64,000 nucleotides of DNA from Diphasiastrum complanatum (lineage: Eukaryota > Streptophyta > Lycopodiopsida > Lycopodiales > Lycopodiaceae): the NCBI GenBank assembly GCA_029204225.1, contig CM055106.1, positions 13,522,812-13,586,811 on the forward strand. The letters are read 5' to 3'. Within the stretch, counting starts at the first letter, position 1; every line of letters begins with the position of its first letter. The translations under genes were made by a program, and so were the position numbers. The notes under the pieces are model-generated. The model did no database searches. It was not told the DNA's origin and saw only the letters and a list, made by a program, of their open reading frames with translations. This document shows, piece after piece, positions 22,188 to 32,611 of the stretch.

Positions 22188-22643
22188 CTAACCTTTTATG
22201 AGAGTATAAATGTTTCCATCAGACATAAATAATTTCATTCCAAGTTTCCTTGTAGCTTTGTCAAATCTCTGACTCCATTGCCTGCATCCCTGTTTTAAGC
22301 CATATATAGCTTTCTTTATCTTACAACACATATTGCTTCCTACTTCAAAATCAAGTGGTTGCATCATGTAAATACTTTCTTCAAGTATTCCATTCAAAAA
22401 AGTTGTTTTAACATCTGACTGCCAGATTTTCCAATTCTTTTGAGTAGCAATTGCAACCATAATTCTTGTAAAGGTAATTCCAACCACAGGTGCATAAGTT
22501 TTAGTATAGTCTATTCCTTCTATTTGACTATATCCCTTTGCCACAAGCCTGGCCTTAAACCTATCAACTGTTTTGTCAACTTTTAGTTTTACTTTGTACA
22601 CCCATTTGTTTCCAATTACCTTTGAGTTTGTAGGCATGTCCAC
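22188..22643 (-). pseudogene. Copia II reverse transcriptase (left)
   Basis: The frame reads [52 protein letters not shown] and KKAIYGLKQGCRQWSQRFD. After a stop at 22188 it continues to the catalytic site, which is YVDG (about 22154-22165) instead of YVDD. The loss of the second active-site Asp would inactivate the polymerase. The right-arm copy has an intact YVDD at about 40200. Confidence 0.9.
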
Positions 22644-22655
22644 GAGTTCCCATAC

Positions 22656-23678
22656 CTAGTTTTCTTCCATGGATTGAATCTCTTCTTCCATCGGTTTCCT
22701 CCAACTTGACCAATACTTGGACTTCTTTGCTTCTACCAAAGTTTTTAGTTCTAGTATGAGATCATTTCTCTCTTCCATTAGATATATCATGTCTCCATAC
22801 TTTTTTGATGGCCTTTTGACTCTTGTTGATTTTCTAATGTCACTTGGGAAACTGCCTTGATCTGGTTTCTTTTCTTCTTCATGATTCTTTTCTGTTGCAT
22901 TGTCCTGTACTTCAGCTTCCAATTCTACATTAAGATCTATGAATTGATCTTGCAAGGGATCATCTGGCCTTAATTGAGTATCTATCTCTAGATAGGCTTT
23001 TCTAGGAGCAATTGTTTCATAGAATGATTTGTCCTCATAGAATTTCACATCTCTTGAAACTATAACATTTTTGGTCTTTGGGATATAGACTTTATATCCT
23101 TTCTGCTTGTCAAGATACCCCACAGATATGCCTCTTCGTGTCTTCTACTAATGCATAGAATAAACAACCAAAAACTCTGATGTGATCTAGCTTCAGTTTG
23201 GACTTTGCCCATAGCTCATTAGGCGTTCTCCATCCTAACTTATGTATTGGCAACCTATTATAGACATATGCAGCTGTTGATCAGCCCAAAAATTTCTAGG
23301 CAAGCTTTTGCCATATATCATGCATCTCATGCTGTTCAGCATGGTTCGATTCATCCTTTCACTAATGCCATTCTGATGCGGGTTATGTGGACAAGTTAAC
23401 TGCCTTCTAATTCCTTCTTGTTTGCAAAATAGTTTAAATTCCTTACTGACATATTTTCCTCCATTATTTGTTCTCAATGCCAGAGGTGCTTGTCCGTATT
23501 GTGATTTACATGCACTCACATATTCTCTAAAAATAGACAAAGCCTCTGATTTGAGTTTTATAGCCTTAACAGCAGGATAACGAGAATAATTATTAGTAAT
23601 TGTTATAAAGTATTTTGCTGACCCTATGGATAATATTTTAATGGGTCCACAAAGATCACTATGAACAAGCTCAAGCAC
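22656..23678 (-). pseudogene. Copia II integrase and linker (left)
   Basis: The integrase has LELVHSDLCGPIKI with the first Asp and NPHQNGISERMNRTM with the Glu. The second catalytic Asp is Asn (RTNNGGKY), predicted to kill activity. A break near 23235-23123 follows, then the C-terminal part GYLDKQKGYKVYIPKTKNVI and an acidic linker to SWRKPMEEEIQSMEEN. Confidence 0.88.
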
Positions 23679-23923
23679 TTTCTTGCTAAAATCTCACTAG
23701 ATTTAGCAAATGGTTTCTTGTTCATTTTTCTATTAAGATAGACTTCGCATTGTTTGCATTTAGTCTCTTTCCTTTCATTCCATCCATCTAGTTTGATTCC
23801 TTTTGAAACTAGTTTTGCTAGTTTCCTGTGTGATGCATGTCCTAACCTTTCATGCTAGAATAATGATCCTATGTCATGTCTTTCTTCTGCGATATTGGCC
23901 TGCTCCTCTTGTATAAGATTGCA

Positions 23924-24505
23924 TTAAACTCTAAACAGGTTTCCAGCTTTAACACATTTTATAATCAACTTTTCATCAATGTAGATTAGGCAATTTCCCC
24001 CTTGAGATCTAGTTTCAATCTCCATGCCCATCATTCTGATGACAAAAAGAAGGTTTTTGCTTATTCTAGGTATGTACAAAACTTCTATCAACCTATCCCA
24101 TCTTGTTTTACTAAGTTCAATAAGAACTTGACCTGTCCCTTCTGCTACGATAGGTTTGTTATTTCCCATAAAAATGCTAATAGGAGGATCTAGATACTTG
24201 AAATCTCGAATGATGCTTCTATTAGGTGTCATATGAGACATGGAATCAACATACCAGGGTTCTTCTTCACTATCATTCCTGACAATGATCCTATTTCTGC
24301 AATGCTCAAGCTTGCGAGGAGTAGTCTTCTGTCTCGCCATCATACATCTTTCTTCAGATTTTGCATCTTCTTCATCTTCCTCAGCTAGGTTGGCCACTTC
24401 TTTGATCTGCATTTGCTTAATCTTTGCTTTAATTGGACAATCTCTTACCAGATGATCTGGTGAATCACAAGCATAACATTTTCTCTCAATCTTTTTCTGG
24501 AACAT
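23924..24505 (-). pseudogene. Copia II zinc knuckle and protease (left)
   Basis: Begins KIERKCYACDSPDHLVRDC, a CX2CX4HX4C knuckle, then an acidic spacer. The protease site reads WYVDSMSHMT where copia normally has WYVDSGASSHMT, so the catalytic loop has lost three residues including Gly. RISKNLLFVIRMM follows. The block is open but predicted inactive. Confidence 0.88.
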
Positions 24506-24511
24506 CCTTTT

Positions 24512-24935
24512 TCATTTGATATGTTGCTTCTCCTTTTGCTTCTGCCAATTTTGGGTTTGACTCCGTTGAGATGTCATGAGAAAAGCCATCTCCTGGTCAG
24601 ATTGTCCTCCCATCTTGCTTCTTCTTAGTTCTATCTGCATAATTCTTGCCATTGCTATCTCTAGACTCAACAAGTCTTCTTTTTCATTTGCATATTGGGC
24701 TTCTATAACTGCAATAGTTGTCTCAAAAGATGAAGGTAATTCTCCCAAAAATAATGCAGCCACATCTTTCTCTTTCATGGAAAATCCTAATGCTCCTAGG
24801 TGCCTGTGAACGTCCTTGAATCAGCTTACATAGGAGGTGATTAATTCACCTTTTGCTACTGCCATATGTATCAGCTCTTTCTACAGAATGATCCTGGAGG
24901 TCACTCGTACTCCAATAAGCTCACTCATAAAAATC
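24512..24935 (-). pseudogene. Copia II gag C-terminal part (left)
   Basis: Frame MKEKDVAALFLGELPSSFET then IAVIEAQYANEKEDLLSLEI matches the middle of copia gag. Upstream, in other frames, the sequence still resembles gag for about 150 bp and then meets the TIR of element X. The N-terminal gag half is not present here. Confidence 0.75.
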
Positions 24936-24938
24936 AAT

Positions 24939-24973
24939 CATTAGAGGAGTTCTCAATATCAAAAAGACCCTTT
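24939..24973 (+). repeat. Element X left TIR
   Basis: 35 bases starting CATTAGAGGAG and ending GACCCTTT are the perfect inverse of 28885-28919 and identical to 36460-36494. Confidence 0.9.
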
Positions 24974-25402
24974 GTAAAAATACTTTTATTTTTTTTCTTT
25001 AGTTTCGACTGTCACCAGGCCCAATCAAAATGCACAGATTTGAAATCTACGTAATGTAGTTCAAATTAACTGAGAAATAAAAATGCAATATAGAAAACTT
25101 TGAAATTTGTGTCCGGGCAGCATGGACGTATCCCGTTAGTTTCTTCTTCTTGCCCGACACATGCTAATCTGTCCGACATCAATACCTCAAGTTAAACTTA
25201 CTTGACTATGCTGGTTAGTATAATGAAATTTTCTAACTATACTAGTTATAGTTATAGAAATACAGTATGTAAAGTTACATAAAATATGGTATACGCAATA
25301 ACTGTGACTATGTTGGCATTCACATTAGATTAAATGTGATACGAAAAATTGAAATTAAGTATCATATCAAAGATTTTTGGCGCCCAAGCTTTGAAAATAG
25401 CA

Positions 25403-26055
25403 ATGGCAAGGAGACCTAGATCTACAATTGAGTCTGTGATTCTTTACAATGAGAAACATGAAGCTGATAACTGGAAGCCAACAAAATATACGAAGAATTC
25501 ATGGGTATTGCTGCATCCATCATCAAAGGGCAATTTTTGACAAAAGAAAAGAGCAAAAATGACTTACAAATCTTATTGGAAAACAAAAATTTTGGAGTTT
25601 AAGACTACTCGGGAGGTCAATCGATATCAGAAGTCTTAGTACAACATGTATATATGCATTCATAAATCAAAGTACATGATATCAATCCTCATGATCATCA
25701 AAAATGTAATTGTAAGTATATCAAAACATATGCACTCTACAACAATCATAGGTGATTTTCTTTATTGATGCTCTTCAGATTATGATTTAAATACTTCAAC
25801 ATTGTTTTTTTCTTTCAGATTTATATCCATCATGCATAATTGAATGGGAGCCCGCACTAATCACTTGTAGGAATATTAGACGTGATTCACTTTGATGTTG
25901 GAAAGCTGCAATACAGAGGAAGAAGTCCAAAGAAACTTGCAGATTGTGGTATCTATTTTTATGAATCTTTATATACGCTACAAACAGATGGAGGTTTTGG
26001 CAAGCTCGAAGCAATTCCATTGCCTAATTTTCAAAAATTGAAAGCATCTTGAAAA
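25403..26055 (+). pseudogene. Gene A, copy 2 (inside element X, left)
   Basis: The Met at 25403 starts MARRPRSTIESVILYNEK, then KYTKNSWVLLHPSSKGNF and a stop at about 25540. The same frame-family continues as KRAKMTYKSYWKTKILEFK. A donor-like GTAAGTATATC lies at 25712 and an acceptor TTTCTTTCAG at 25818. Exon 2 then carries VGKLQYRGRSPKKLADCG, FYESLYTLQTDG and AIPLPNFQKLKAS before a TGA at about 26055. Function unknown. Similarity to copies at 8.0-8.75 kb and 39.35-39.96 kb defines the family. It faces gene B tail to tail. Confidence 0.6.
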
Positions 26056-26059
26056 TTTT

Positions 26060-28236
26060 ATACTAACCATGTAATGAGTCATGTGATCTTCTCTCCATGC
26101 TTTTGATACTGCATTAACAAACTTGACACAAGTCCTTTGGACAGCTTTCTTATCAATATCAGAGTATTTTTCTTTTCTTAAAATAGCAATCATACTATCA
26201 AGCTTCTTCCATACATCAACTTTTAATACTCTGGTTTTGCCGTCTTTCTCGAAGTCCTGAGTGGCAGCAATAATATCTACCCAGACTGAGTGTTAAATAT
26301 TAGAAGCCTTACCAGTATGATTTGATAGGAAACGATGTGCTTTTGCTCCTCCTATGCTTGGCTTAGTTGGCATGTTCCCATTCTTTCCTAAAAGCTTTTC
26401 ATCTTTTTGAATTTTGACATGTCCCTTATGGAGTCCTGCTTTCGATAAAACATCTTCTAATCGAGAGATAGCTTCCTTTGCTAATGATGCTGGCTTAGTA
26501 TTCCAAGCAAAAACTATATGAAGATAAATGATCTTTTCTATTAAGCTAACTTCTGCATGAAGAGTGCAAACACGCACATTTTTCAAGGGGATAGACAGCA
26601 TAGGCTTCCAATTTGGATCTGCATATCCTCTAGTAATTCTTGTACTCCTAGTTACATCTTTTGTCATTTTCATGCAGTACAAACGAAGGTGTTTTGATGT
26701 AGCACCATGAGAGACTTTATACATACATTTCAATGTTTTCAAATCACCTGCCAAGTGCCATTCAACATTGAAGTCTCCAACTCCTGGAACATTGAGAAGT
26801 CCTCCATCCATATGGTTCTTGATGATCCTAGGATAAGATGTCCTTGATAATATATCATGATTCTCCTTCAACACCTGTCCAAAGAGTTAATCAGACTTAG
26901 TTTACAATGAATTAATACTATTCAATGAATGCAATGTAATAATGAGGCTAGTTACCTGAAACGCTGCCAACCACCATATATCATTTTCTGACTGGACACT
27001 GAATCTGAAATCTTCTTGGTTCTCTGTTTGTGATAGAGCACCATTCATGAGAGTTATACTAACTCTCTCCATCTTCTGCCCTTTCACAATTTCTGACTCA
27101 TCTAACTTAAGTACTATGATTATTTTGCCATTCACCTTTTCATAGGTTATATCATAGAATGTGACGATGTATCTCAGCAAGTAATTTAGATCAACAAATA
27201 AGTTGTTTGATGAATTCTAGAATATCAATCTTCCATCAGTTTCATACACCTCCTCAATATGAAATGGAGTTCCAGTGATCTTATGCATACCTATGTTTAA
27301 TGTATCTCTCTCTTTCTTCAAGTGATATGTCCTAGGGATTGGGACTTTTCTAATTTGAACTTGCTTAAAAGCTTCTCTAATTAGTTTAAATATTGTTTCA
27401 TATGCTTCTTTGCTAATACTTGCAAAATCACAAGCGCCCTGAACTATAGTCTTATCTAAATTTTTTTGAATGTCCACCATCAAAGACTCTGCTATTTTAT
27501 GCTTTACATTTGAATCATATTGTTCATCATGATACGCTTAGTGGATTTGCAAGTCAATATTGTGCCCAATGACATTCCTAGTGAAGCATTGTCTTTAATA
27601 TTCCGAGGAACTACTAATGCAGATCTGTAAAAAAAAGACAGATAGTTAACAGAATATCACCATAGCTGAAATTAAATCCAAATGTCATTGAAAAACTTAC
27701 AAAAATTAGAATATGCTTACTTGAATGCACAGATCCTTCTATTTAGATAACCTCCTTTTGAAAGCATTTGAATATCCTTGCAACTTTGTCGCTTTCGCTT
27801 CTTACTTTCAGCCTTCTTCTTTGCCAAATCCACATCCTTCAATAATTGTAAGTTTTCAATACGAATAGACTGTAAGACTGATTGCATTTGCTCTAGTTCT
27901 GATTTGAAATTGATTGTTATCTTCTGTAATGGTTCATTATTATTTTTAAGTTGTTCATTTTCTTCTAACATCTTTTGAAGATGATAATCTCTATTCTGAC
28001 AATAAGAGGATATCCGAATTAACTCCCCATCTAAAAAGTGAACTTTATTTATATAAAGTTGTTTTCCATGGTTCTACAATCTTTCACAATATCCTAGTAA
28101 TCCACTATGCCCATTGCATATCCATGTAACTAAATGAGTTATTGAAGAGAATGTGGGATGTGTCAAAGTGTTTGGATCTTGTGGATATAATGTTCCATCT
28201 ATCAACAAATCCAAGTTTTTTTTTCCTTTTGTCGTG
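26060..28236 (-). pseudogene. Gene B, left copy: multi-exon transposase-like candidate of element X
   Basis: Reading down from about 28236 (the start codon seen in the right copy is ACG here), exon 1 ends in a coiled coil (LEENEQLKNNNEPLQKITIN). Later exons hold KNLDKTIVQGACDFASISKE, RKVPIPRTYHLKKERDTLN, KLDESEIVKGQKMERVSITL, then GDFNVEWHLAGDLKTLKCMY and HLRLYCMKMTKDV with a CX2C-poor variant (single Cys). The C-terminal part has GGAKAHRFLSNHTGKASN, a stop, DIIAATQDFEKDGKTRVLKV and DHMTHYMVSIKF. Being the largest gene between TIRs, it is the likely transposase. The Asp in LDESEI and in AGDLKTL are candidate acidic residues. No named family was recognised. Confidence 0.5.
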
Positions 28237-28884
28237 TAACGAGAACGATCCTCAACAAATATTTGAATTTCTTTGCCTCCTCTTCTCTACAAAGGTGCCA
28301 AATCAATAGGGATATCCACATGTAGATGATACAATGTCATCATCAAAAAAACAATAGAGTAAATAGTTGCATCAAACTACTATGACCAGATTATATGAAG
28401 CAAAACAAAATACTCATCTTTGATTATATTATATACTATGTACGATCAATCCAATCTCCATGCTTGTATGTTTGATTAAAATTTGGAAATGCTGCTCATT
28501 TTTTCATTCCAATAGGTAGTTGGCGCTCATATTTCCATTCCAAGGTGATGATGGCGTTCATAATTGGAGATGACACCCATATTTCCATTCTCGTGGAAGG
28601 AATGCATATGTAAACATTTTGCAATTTTTTCTGATTCGAATTTGGGGATGACAGTCATATTCTACGTCTAGTGAAAATATTGCCCTTTTCGTAACCAATG
28701 GAGGGAATATTTTTGAATTTAGTCAAGTTATACTGCGAATTGTTTACAATTCTTAACTGTGACTATAGACACTGTGGTTAGATCATTGGGAGTTGGGGGG
28801 GCCTCGTGAGTAGTGGGGGCAAGCAAATAAACAATATTGTTTTTTTTTTTTTGATATTTTATTATATCCTACATGGCAATCCTT

Positions 28885-28919
28885 AAAGGGTCTTTTTGAT
28901 ATTGAGAACTCCTCTAATG
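28885..28919 (-). repeat. Element X right TIR
   Basis: Perfect reverse complement of 24939-24973. Confidence 0.9.
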
Positions 28920-29345
28920 AGAATGACTTTTTTTTTTTTTTGAACAGGGACAACACGAAAGTATATGTAGGGGATGGAGAGGATTTGCCATCTTGAGATG
29001 ATGACAAAATGGAGGTTAATCCAAATTACAAGTCTTGCAAGTACTGTAGTCTGTGTTAAGAAACATGACTAAACATGCAAAATGGCAAAATAGAAAACTA
29101 TGATTCTTGCAGGTATCAGATGAGCAGATAGAAAATATAAAGAGGTTGCATCTGACCCTAGATCAATGATTAATTCAAGGATCAAGAATGTGTAGGAAAA
29201 TTCTTGGCTGAAATTGAAACACCAAGGAGGAAATTGTGAGCTTAATCTGTGTACAGAGTAATACCTAGTATTATAGACGGATTTTTGTGCGATAGTTTGA
29301 CACCAGTGACATTTCTACACAAAATCGAATCAGCCGAACTAGTCG
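28920..29345 (-). repeat. Repeat F (flank of element X), left-arm copy with internal inversion
   Basis: Matches 35985-36459 and 52733-53204 in reverse complement, except that 29030-29252 runs in the same direction as those copies. Includes an ACTTTCGTGTTGTCC-type stretch next to the TIR and a poly-T run. Confidence 0.8.
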
Positions 29346-30149
29346 AAGGACGAATATTCTCTGTTACCTTACCAGTGGTTTGTAGATTTGTCGCCTCCTA
29401 TGCCTAAAAAGACGTAGAGTCAATAAAACCAAAGTTGTAATCACAATGAGATGGAGACTAAGATTTGAGAGAAGCCGAGAGTCAGAAAAAGAGATGGAGA
29501 GAGAGATTAATTTACATCCAAACAAGCTGAGGAAGGATCAGCTACACAAAGGAGGAGACAAAGACTACAGATACGTCCCTTGATACCATCACCCACTCCT
29601 ATTTCCTTTCGAAAATGCCGCAAAAATGGACAGAGATTTTGAAATTATCAAGAATTTGTTTGAGCATCGGTATAACCCACAAATTAGCTCAAGTATTCCA
29701 AGGTTTGTTCTGAGGTCTATTCAGAGGCCGTCACTATATGCTAAAAATCACATATCCATCAATTTTCCTATCCCACATCTTTTAATGGATGCCGGCTTTT
29801 GAAAAATCATGCCTTCTAAAACTTTTCAACTAAAAAATGTTGCATTCTAAAATTACACAACTATCAAAGATTGCCAATTTCTATATTCCCTAGCCTTGTT
29901 AAAGAATAGTGCATTAAACAAAAGTATTTTTTATATGCTAAATTATACTCATCATAATAAAAAAATCTATAAGTCTTCAAACATCGATGTAATTGGCATC
30001 CAACTACTTTTCTTGGGAATCAACCTAGAAGCTTGCTCCAACAATAATTTTCATGGTACCCATATAAGATCCCCATAAATTTATGAAAACGCTATCTTTA
30101 AAAAAGAGTAGGATCTCATAGTCACAAATTTTTGAGGGGTAATATTCTG
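29346..30149. other. Arm sequence without recognised gene
   Basis: Paired with about 35180-35985 in the right arm. It contains one copy of a roughly 230-bp unit (about 29880-30120, with a GATGTAATTGGCATCCAACT core) that recurs at about 30385-30590, and twice in the right arm. Confidence 0.7.
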
Positions 30150-30935
30150 AGGTGCCCTTCCTGAGATCCCTCAACCCCAAATCCTAGACTCTAGACCCTA
30201 ATCCCTAAACCTCAAACCCTAGACCATAAACCCTAAATCCTAAACCTTGAACACAATATAATTCTAAACTCGAGATCCTAAACCCTAAATGCTTACCCCA
30301 TAATCTAAACCCTAGATCTTGAACCCTAATCCCAAAATCCTAAACCCTAGATGTTAAACCCTAAACCTCAAACCCTAGACCCTAAATACTCATCATAATA
30401 ATAGAATTTATAAGTCTTCAAATATTGATGTAATTGGCATCCAACTAGTTTTCGTGGGCATTATTAGGCTCGTCCCAACAATAATTTTCATGGTACCCAT
30501 ATAAGATTCCCATGAATTTATGATATTGCTGCTTTTAAAAAAGAGTGGGATCTCATAGTCACAAATTTTCGAGCGATAATATTCTGAGATCCCCTTTCCT
30601 AGATCTCTAAACCCCAAATCCTAGACCCTAGACCCTAAACCCGAAACCTTAGACCCTAGACTCTAAACCCTAGATCCTAAACCCTAAACGCTTACCGCAA
30701 ACTCCTAGACTTTGAACCACGAACCCAAAATCTTAAATCTGAAACCCTAAACCCTGAAACCCTAAACCCTAAACCCTGAACCCTAAACTATAAAAAAAAA
30801 AAAATTAGACCTTGGACTCTAAATTCTAAACCCTAAATCCTAACCCTTAACCTTAATGCTAAACTGTAAACCCTGAAACGAAATCGTAAACCCTAGACCT
30901 TAGACCCTAGACCCTAGACCCTAAACCCTAAACCA
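30150..30935 (+). repeat. Degenerate interstitial telomeric repeat, C-strand (CCCTAAA)
   Basis: Dozens of CCCTAAAC, CCCTAGAC and CCTAAACC variants of the plant telomere heptamer, interrupted at about 30385-30590 by the arm's 230-bp unit. Inverse of the TTTAGGG array at 34571-35190 as far as 30757. Confidence 0.9.
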
Positions 30936-31051
30936 TATTCAAACTGCTACCATACGATTCGGAAACCTAGTTGTCTTGCTATATAAGATGAATCTTAGCA
31001 AATCTTTTGTATAATTGCTCTAACAATCCTCTGAGAATAACATGTGGCTGG

Positions 31052-31772
31052 ATGCAGGTTGTGACTTTATTGGTTCTTAGCTGTTTCGTCCCTGAACTAC
31101 ATGCGGAAAGTTCTTCACTCAAAACCCAAACAATCAAAATTTCCTCCAGAAGAAGCAAAGTACATTCCCCGCGCTACGACGTGCATCCCCAACGTAGCAC
31201 GCATCTTAACTATAAAAGTGATGGTTATAGGGTCGAGCTCATTCATCGAGACTCGTTATCTTTACACAATTTAACGAAGATCGAGAGAATTCGGCGTGCA
31301 GTGAAGCAAACCTAACACCGAGCTCAGCATATTTCTGCAAATATAATGAAGCATCACCCTAATTTTACTATCGCATTATCAAATTTCACTTCACCCCTGG
31401 AGTGGAATTATGGTTCGTACTTGATGGAGCTGCGCCTTGGCACTCCACCTGAAATCTTTCTCGCCATTGCAGATACAGGAAGTGACTTAACGTGGGTCCA
31501 ATGTTATCCTTGCTATAGGTGCTACAAGCAATACGAAATTATCTTCGATCCTGAAGATTCTTCGTCCTACAAAGAACTCTCCTGCAGCAGCCCTCAATGC
31601 CTGAACTTGCAATCAAGAGAATGTGATGGAGGCAACTGCCAATATCGTTATGGATACGGGGACGGCGCTATTTCGGAAGGGGACTTTTCTACCGAGACCC
31701 TCACCATGACAACAACAAGCGGAGCCCAGCAAGAGATTAACTTCGCCTTTGGATGTGGCCATCGAACTAAGG
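31052..31772 (+). pseudogene. Nepenthesin-type aspartic protease, N-terminal half (copy b)
   Basis: The Met at 31052 gives a good secretory signal, MQVVTLLVLSCFVPELHA, followed by a propeptide with IKISSRRSK and YRVELIHRDSL. After an in-frame stop (QT-stop, about 31313) lobe one continues: NYGSYLMELRLGTPPEIF, AIADTGSDLTWVQCYPC with the first catalytic Asp, CSSPQCLNLQSRECDGGNCQ, YGYGDGAISEGDFSTETL and FAFGCGHR. At about 31772 it switches to unrelated sequence, so lobe two is absent. A plus-strand lobe two is at 19.7 kb, beyond the left arm. Confidence 0.88.
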
Positions 31773-32460
31773 ATTTAACTGATGAAATGATATCAAAACT
31801 CCTTGATGATCATTGGGATGTGAAAATTGATGGCAGCATTCAATGTAGGGCTAACAAATCATCCATGATATTTTGATACCATATAGAAAAACAAAAGCTT
31901 TCTTTTATGTTTTATTATAGAAGATGGATTAGAGATAATAATGAATGGAAAGCATTAGATCAAGGCTTTACAATGAACCATCAAGAGCAAATGCAAATAG
32001 AGGTGAAGCAAAATGAGGTTGTTATTGCGACAATTGAAGTGGAAGAGGACTGGAGTCTAATATATATACGATCGGAACTTACAATGCTCCAATTTGACAT
32101 ACCTCAAAGTATAGTTTTCAAGTAAATGGAAGAATGGTACGTTTTTGTATTAAATAGTCTGTTATATAATTGTTATACTGTTATTTATTAACAATGATTT
32201 ATTGGTAGATCATTTGCAATGTTAATGCAGATTAGAGCAAGGCAAGAAAATCATATCCCATGCAAAGATTTATTGTCAAGCATAGAAATTGTCGAAACAA
32301 ATTAAAGCCTTGATGAATCAGTAAATGTACAATATTGGTGAGCTTAACTTTCTTTGTGAAATTTTAGATTGCTAACTTTTGGCTCCTTTTATAGTAACCC
32401 ACATTGTTTATTGATTAATGTAATTCCATGGTTTTCATGTGCAGGTTCAAGAAAAGTGAA
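31773..32460 (+). CDS. Unrecognised coding-like segment ('segment C') converging on the Ulp1-like gene
   Basis: Frames read DEMISKLLDDHWDVKIDG, a stop at about 31876, then YYRRWIRDNNEWKALDQGF and EVVIATIEVEEDWSLIYIRS to a stop at 32125. Sequence to 32460 has only short frames. I recognise no domain. It sits tail to tail with the Ulp1-like gene, as gene A does at 7.8-8.0 kb. It could be a gene relic or chance coding. Confidence 0.25.
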
Positions 32461-32611
32461 ATGAAGATGAAATAGCAACAATAGAATATCAAATGATGGA
32501 AATATCAACAATCAAATATCAAAAGACCCAAAAGGGTCATCATTTATACACATTGAATGTAAATTTTTGAAGTACATATTTTTGTATTGGCCTTTCAATA
32601 AGACCATTTAT

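Larger units (their letters stand above)
21894..24938 (-). mobile_element. Ty1/copia element (copia II, left copy), truncated at both ends
   Basis: Minus-strand order is gag, CCHC knuckle, protease, integrase, linker and RT. The RNase H and 3' LTR are missing at the low-coordinate end, and the gag start abuts element X at 24938/24939. The right-arm copy at 40007-41024 keeps the 3' end that this one lost. All domains carry damage. Confidence 0.85.
24939..28919. mobile_element. Element X, left copy: DNA transposon with 35-bp perfect TIRs
   Basis: The 3,981-bp segment begins CATTAGAGGAGTTCTCAATA and ends with the exact reverse complement; the identity covers 35 bp. Between the ends are two convergent gene relics, A on plus and B on minus, meeting near 26055. 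A truncated second copy is at 36460-40006 in opposite orientation. The apparent unoccupied site at 53204/53205 joins the two flanks with no duplicated bases. I cannot place it in a named superfamily: the ends do not read CACTA, and no obvious 8-, 9- or 2-bp target duplication is visible. Confidence 0.75.
21894..30757. repeat. Left arm of a large inverted duplication
   Basis: Read in reverse complement, this segment matches 34571-40502. Matching parts are copia RT (21894-22364), element X (25346-28919), its flank and the telomere-like repeats up to 30757. The right arm lacks the equivalent of about 22365-25345. A stretch of about 220 bp at 29030-29252 is inverted relative to the rest of the arm. 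Confidence 0.85.

Noticed and set aside
24939-28919. Element X as a CACTA, hAT or Mutator element
   Set aside because: Ends do not start CACTA, no 8-bp or 9-11-bp target duplication is visible, and gene B lacks text I associate with those transposases. This does not exclude a distant relation.
24939-28919. Element X as a Helitron
   Set aside because: Helitrons lack perfect terminal inverted repeats, and no RepHel text was seen, although the lack of target duplication is similar.
29110-29125. GGTATCAGATGAGC in repeat F as a copia primer site
   Set aside because: It carries an insertion relative to TGGTATCAGAGC, no LTR end precedes it, and no gag follows.
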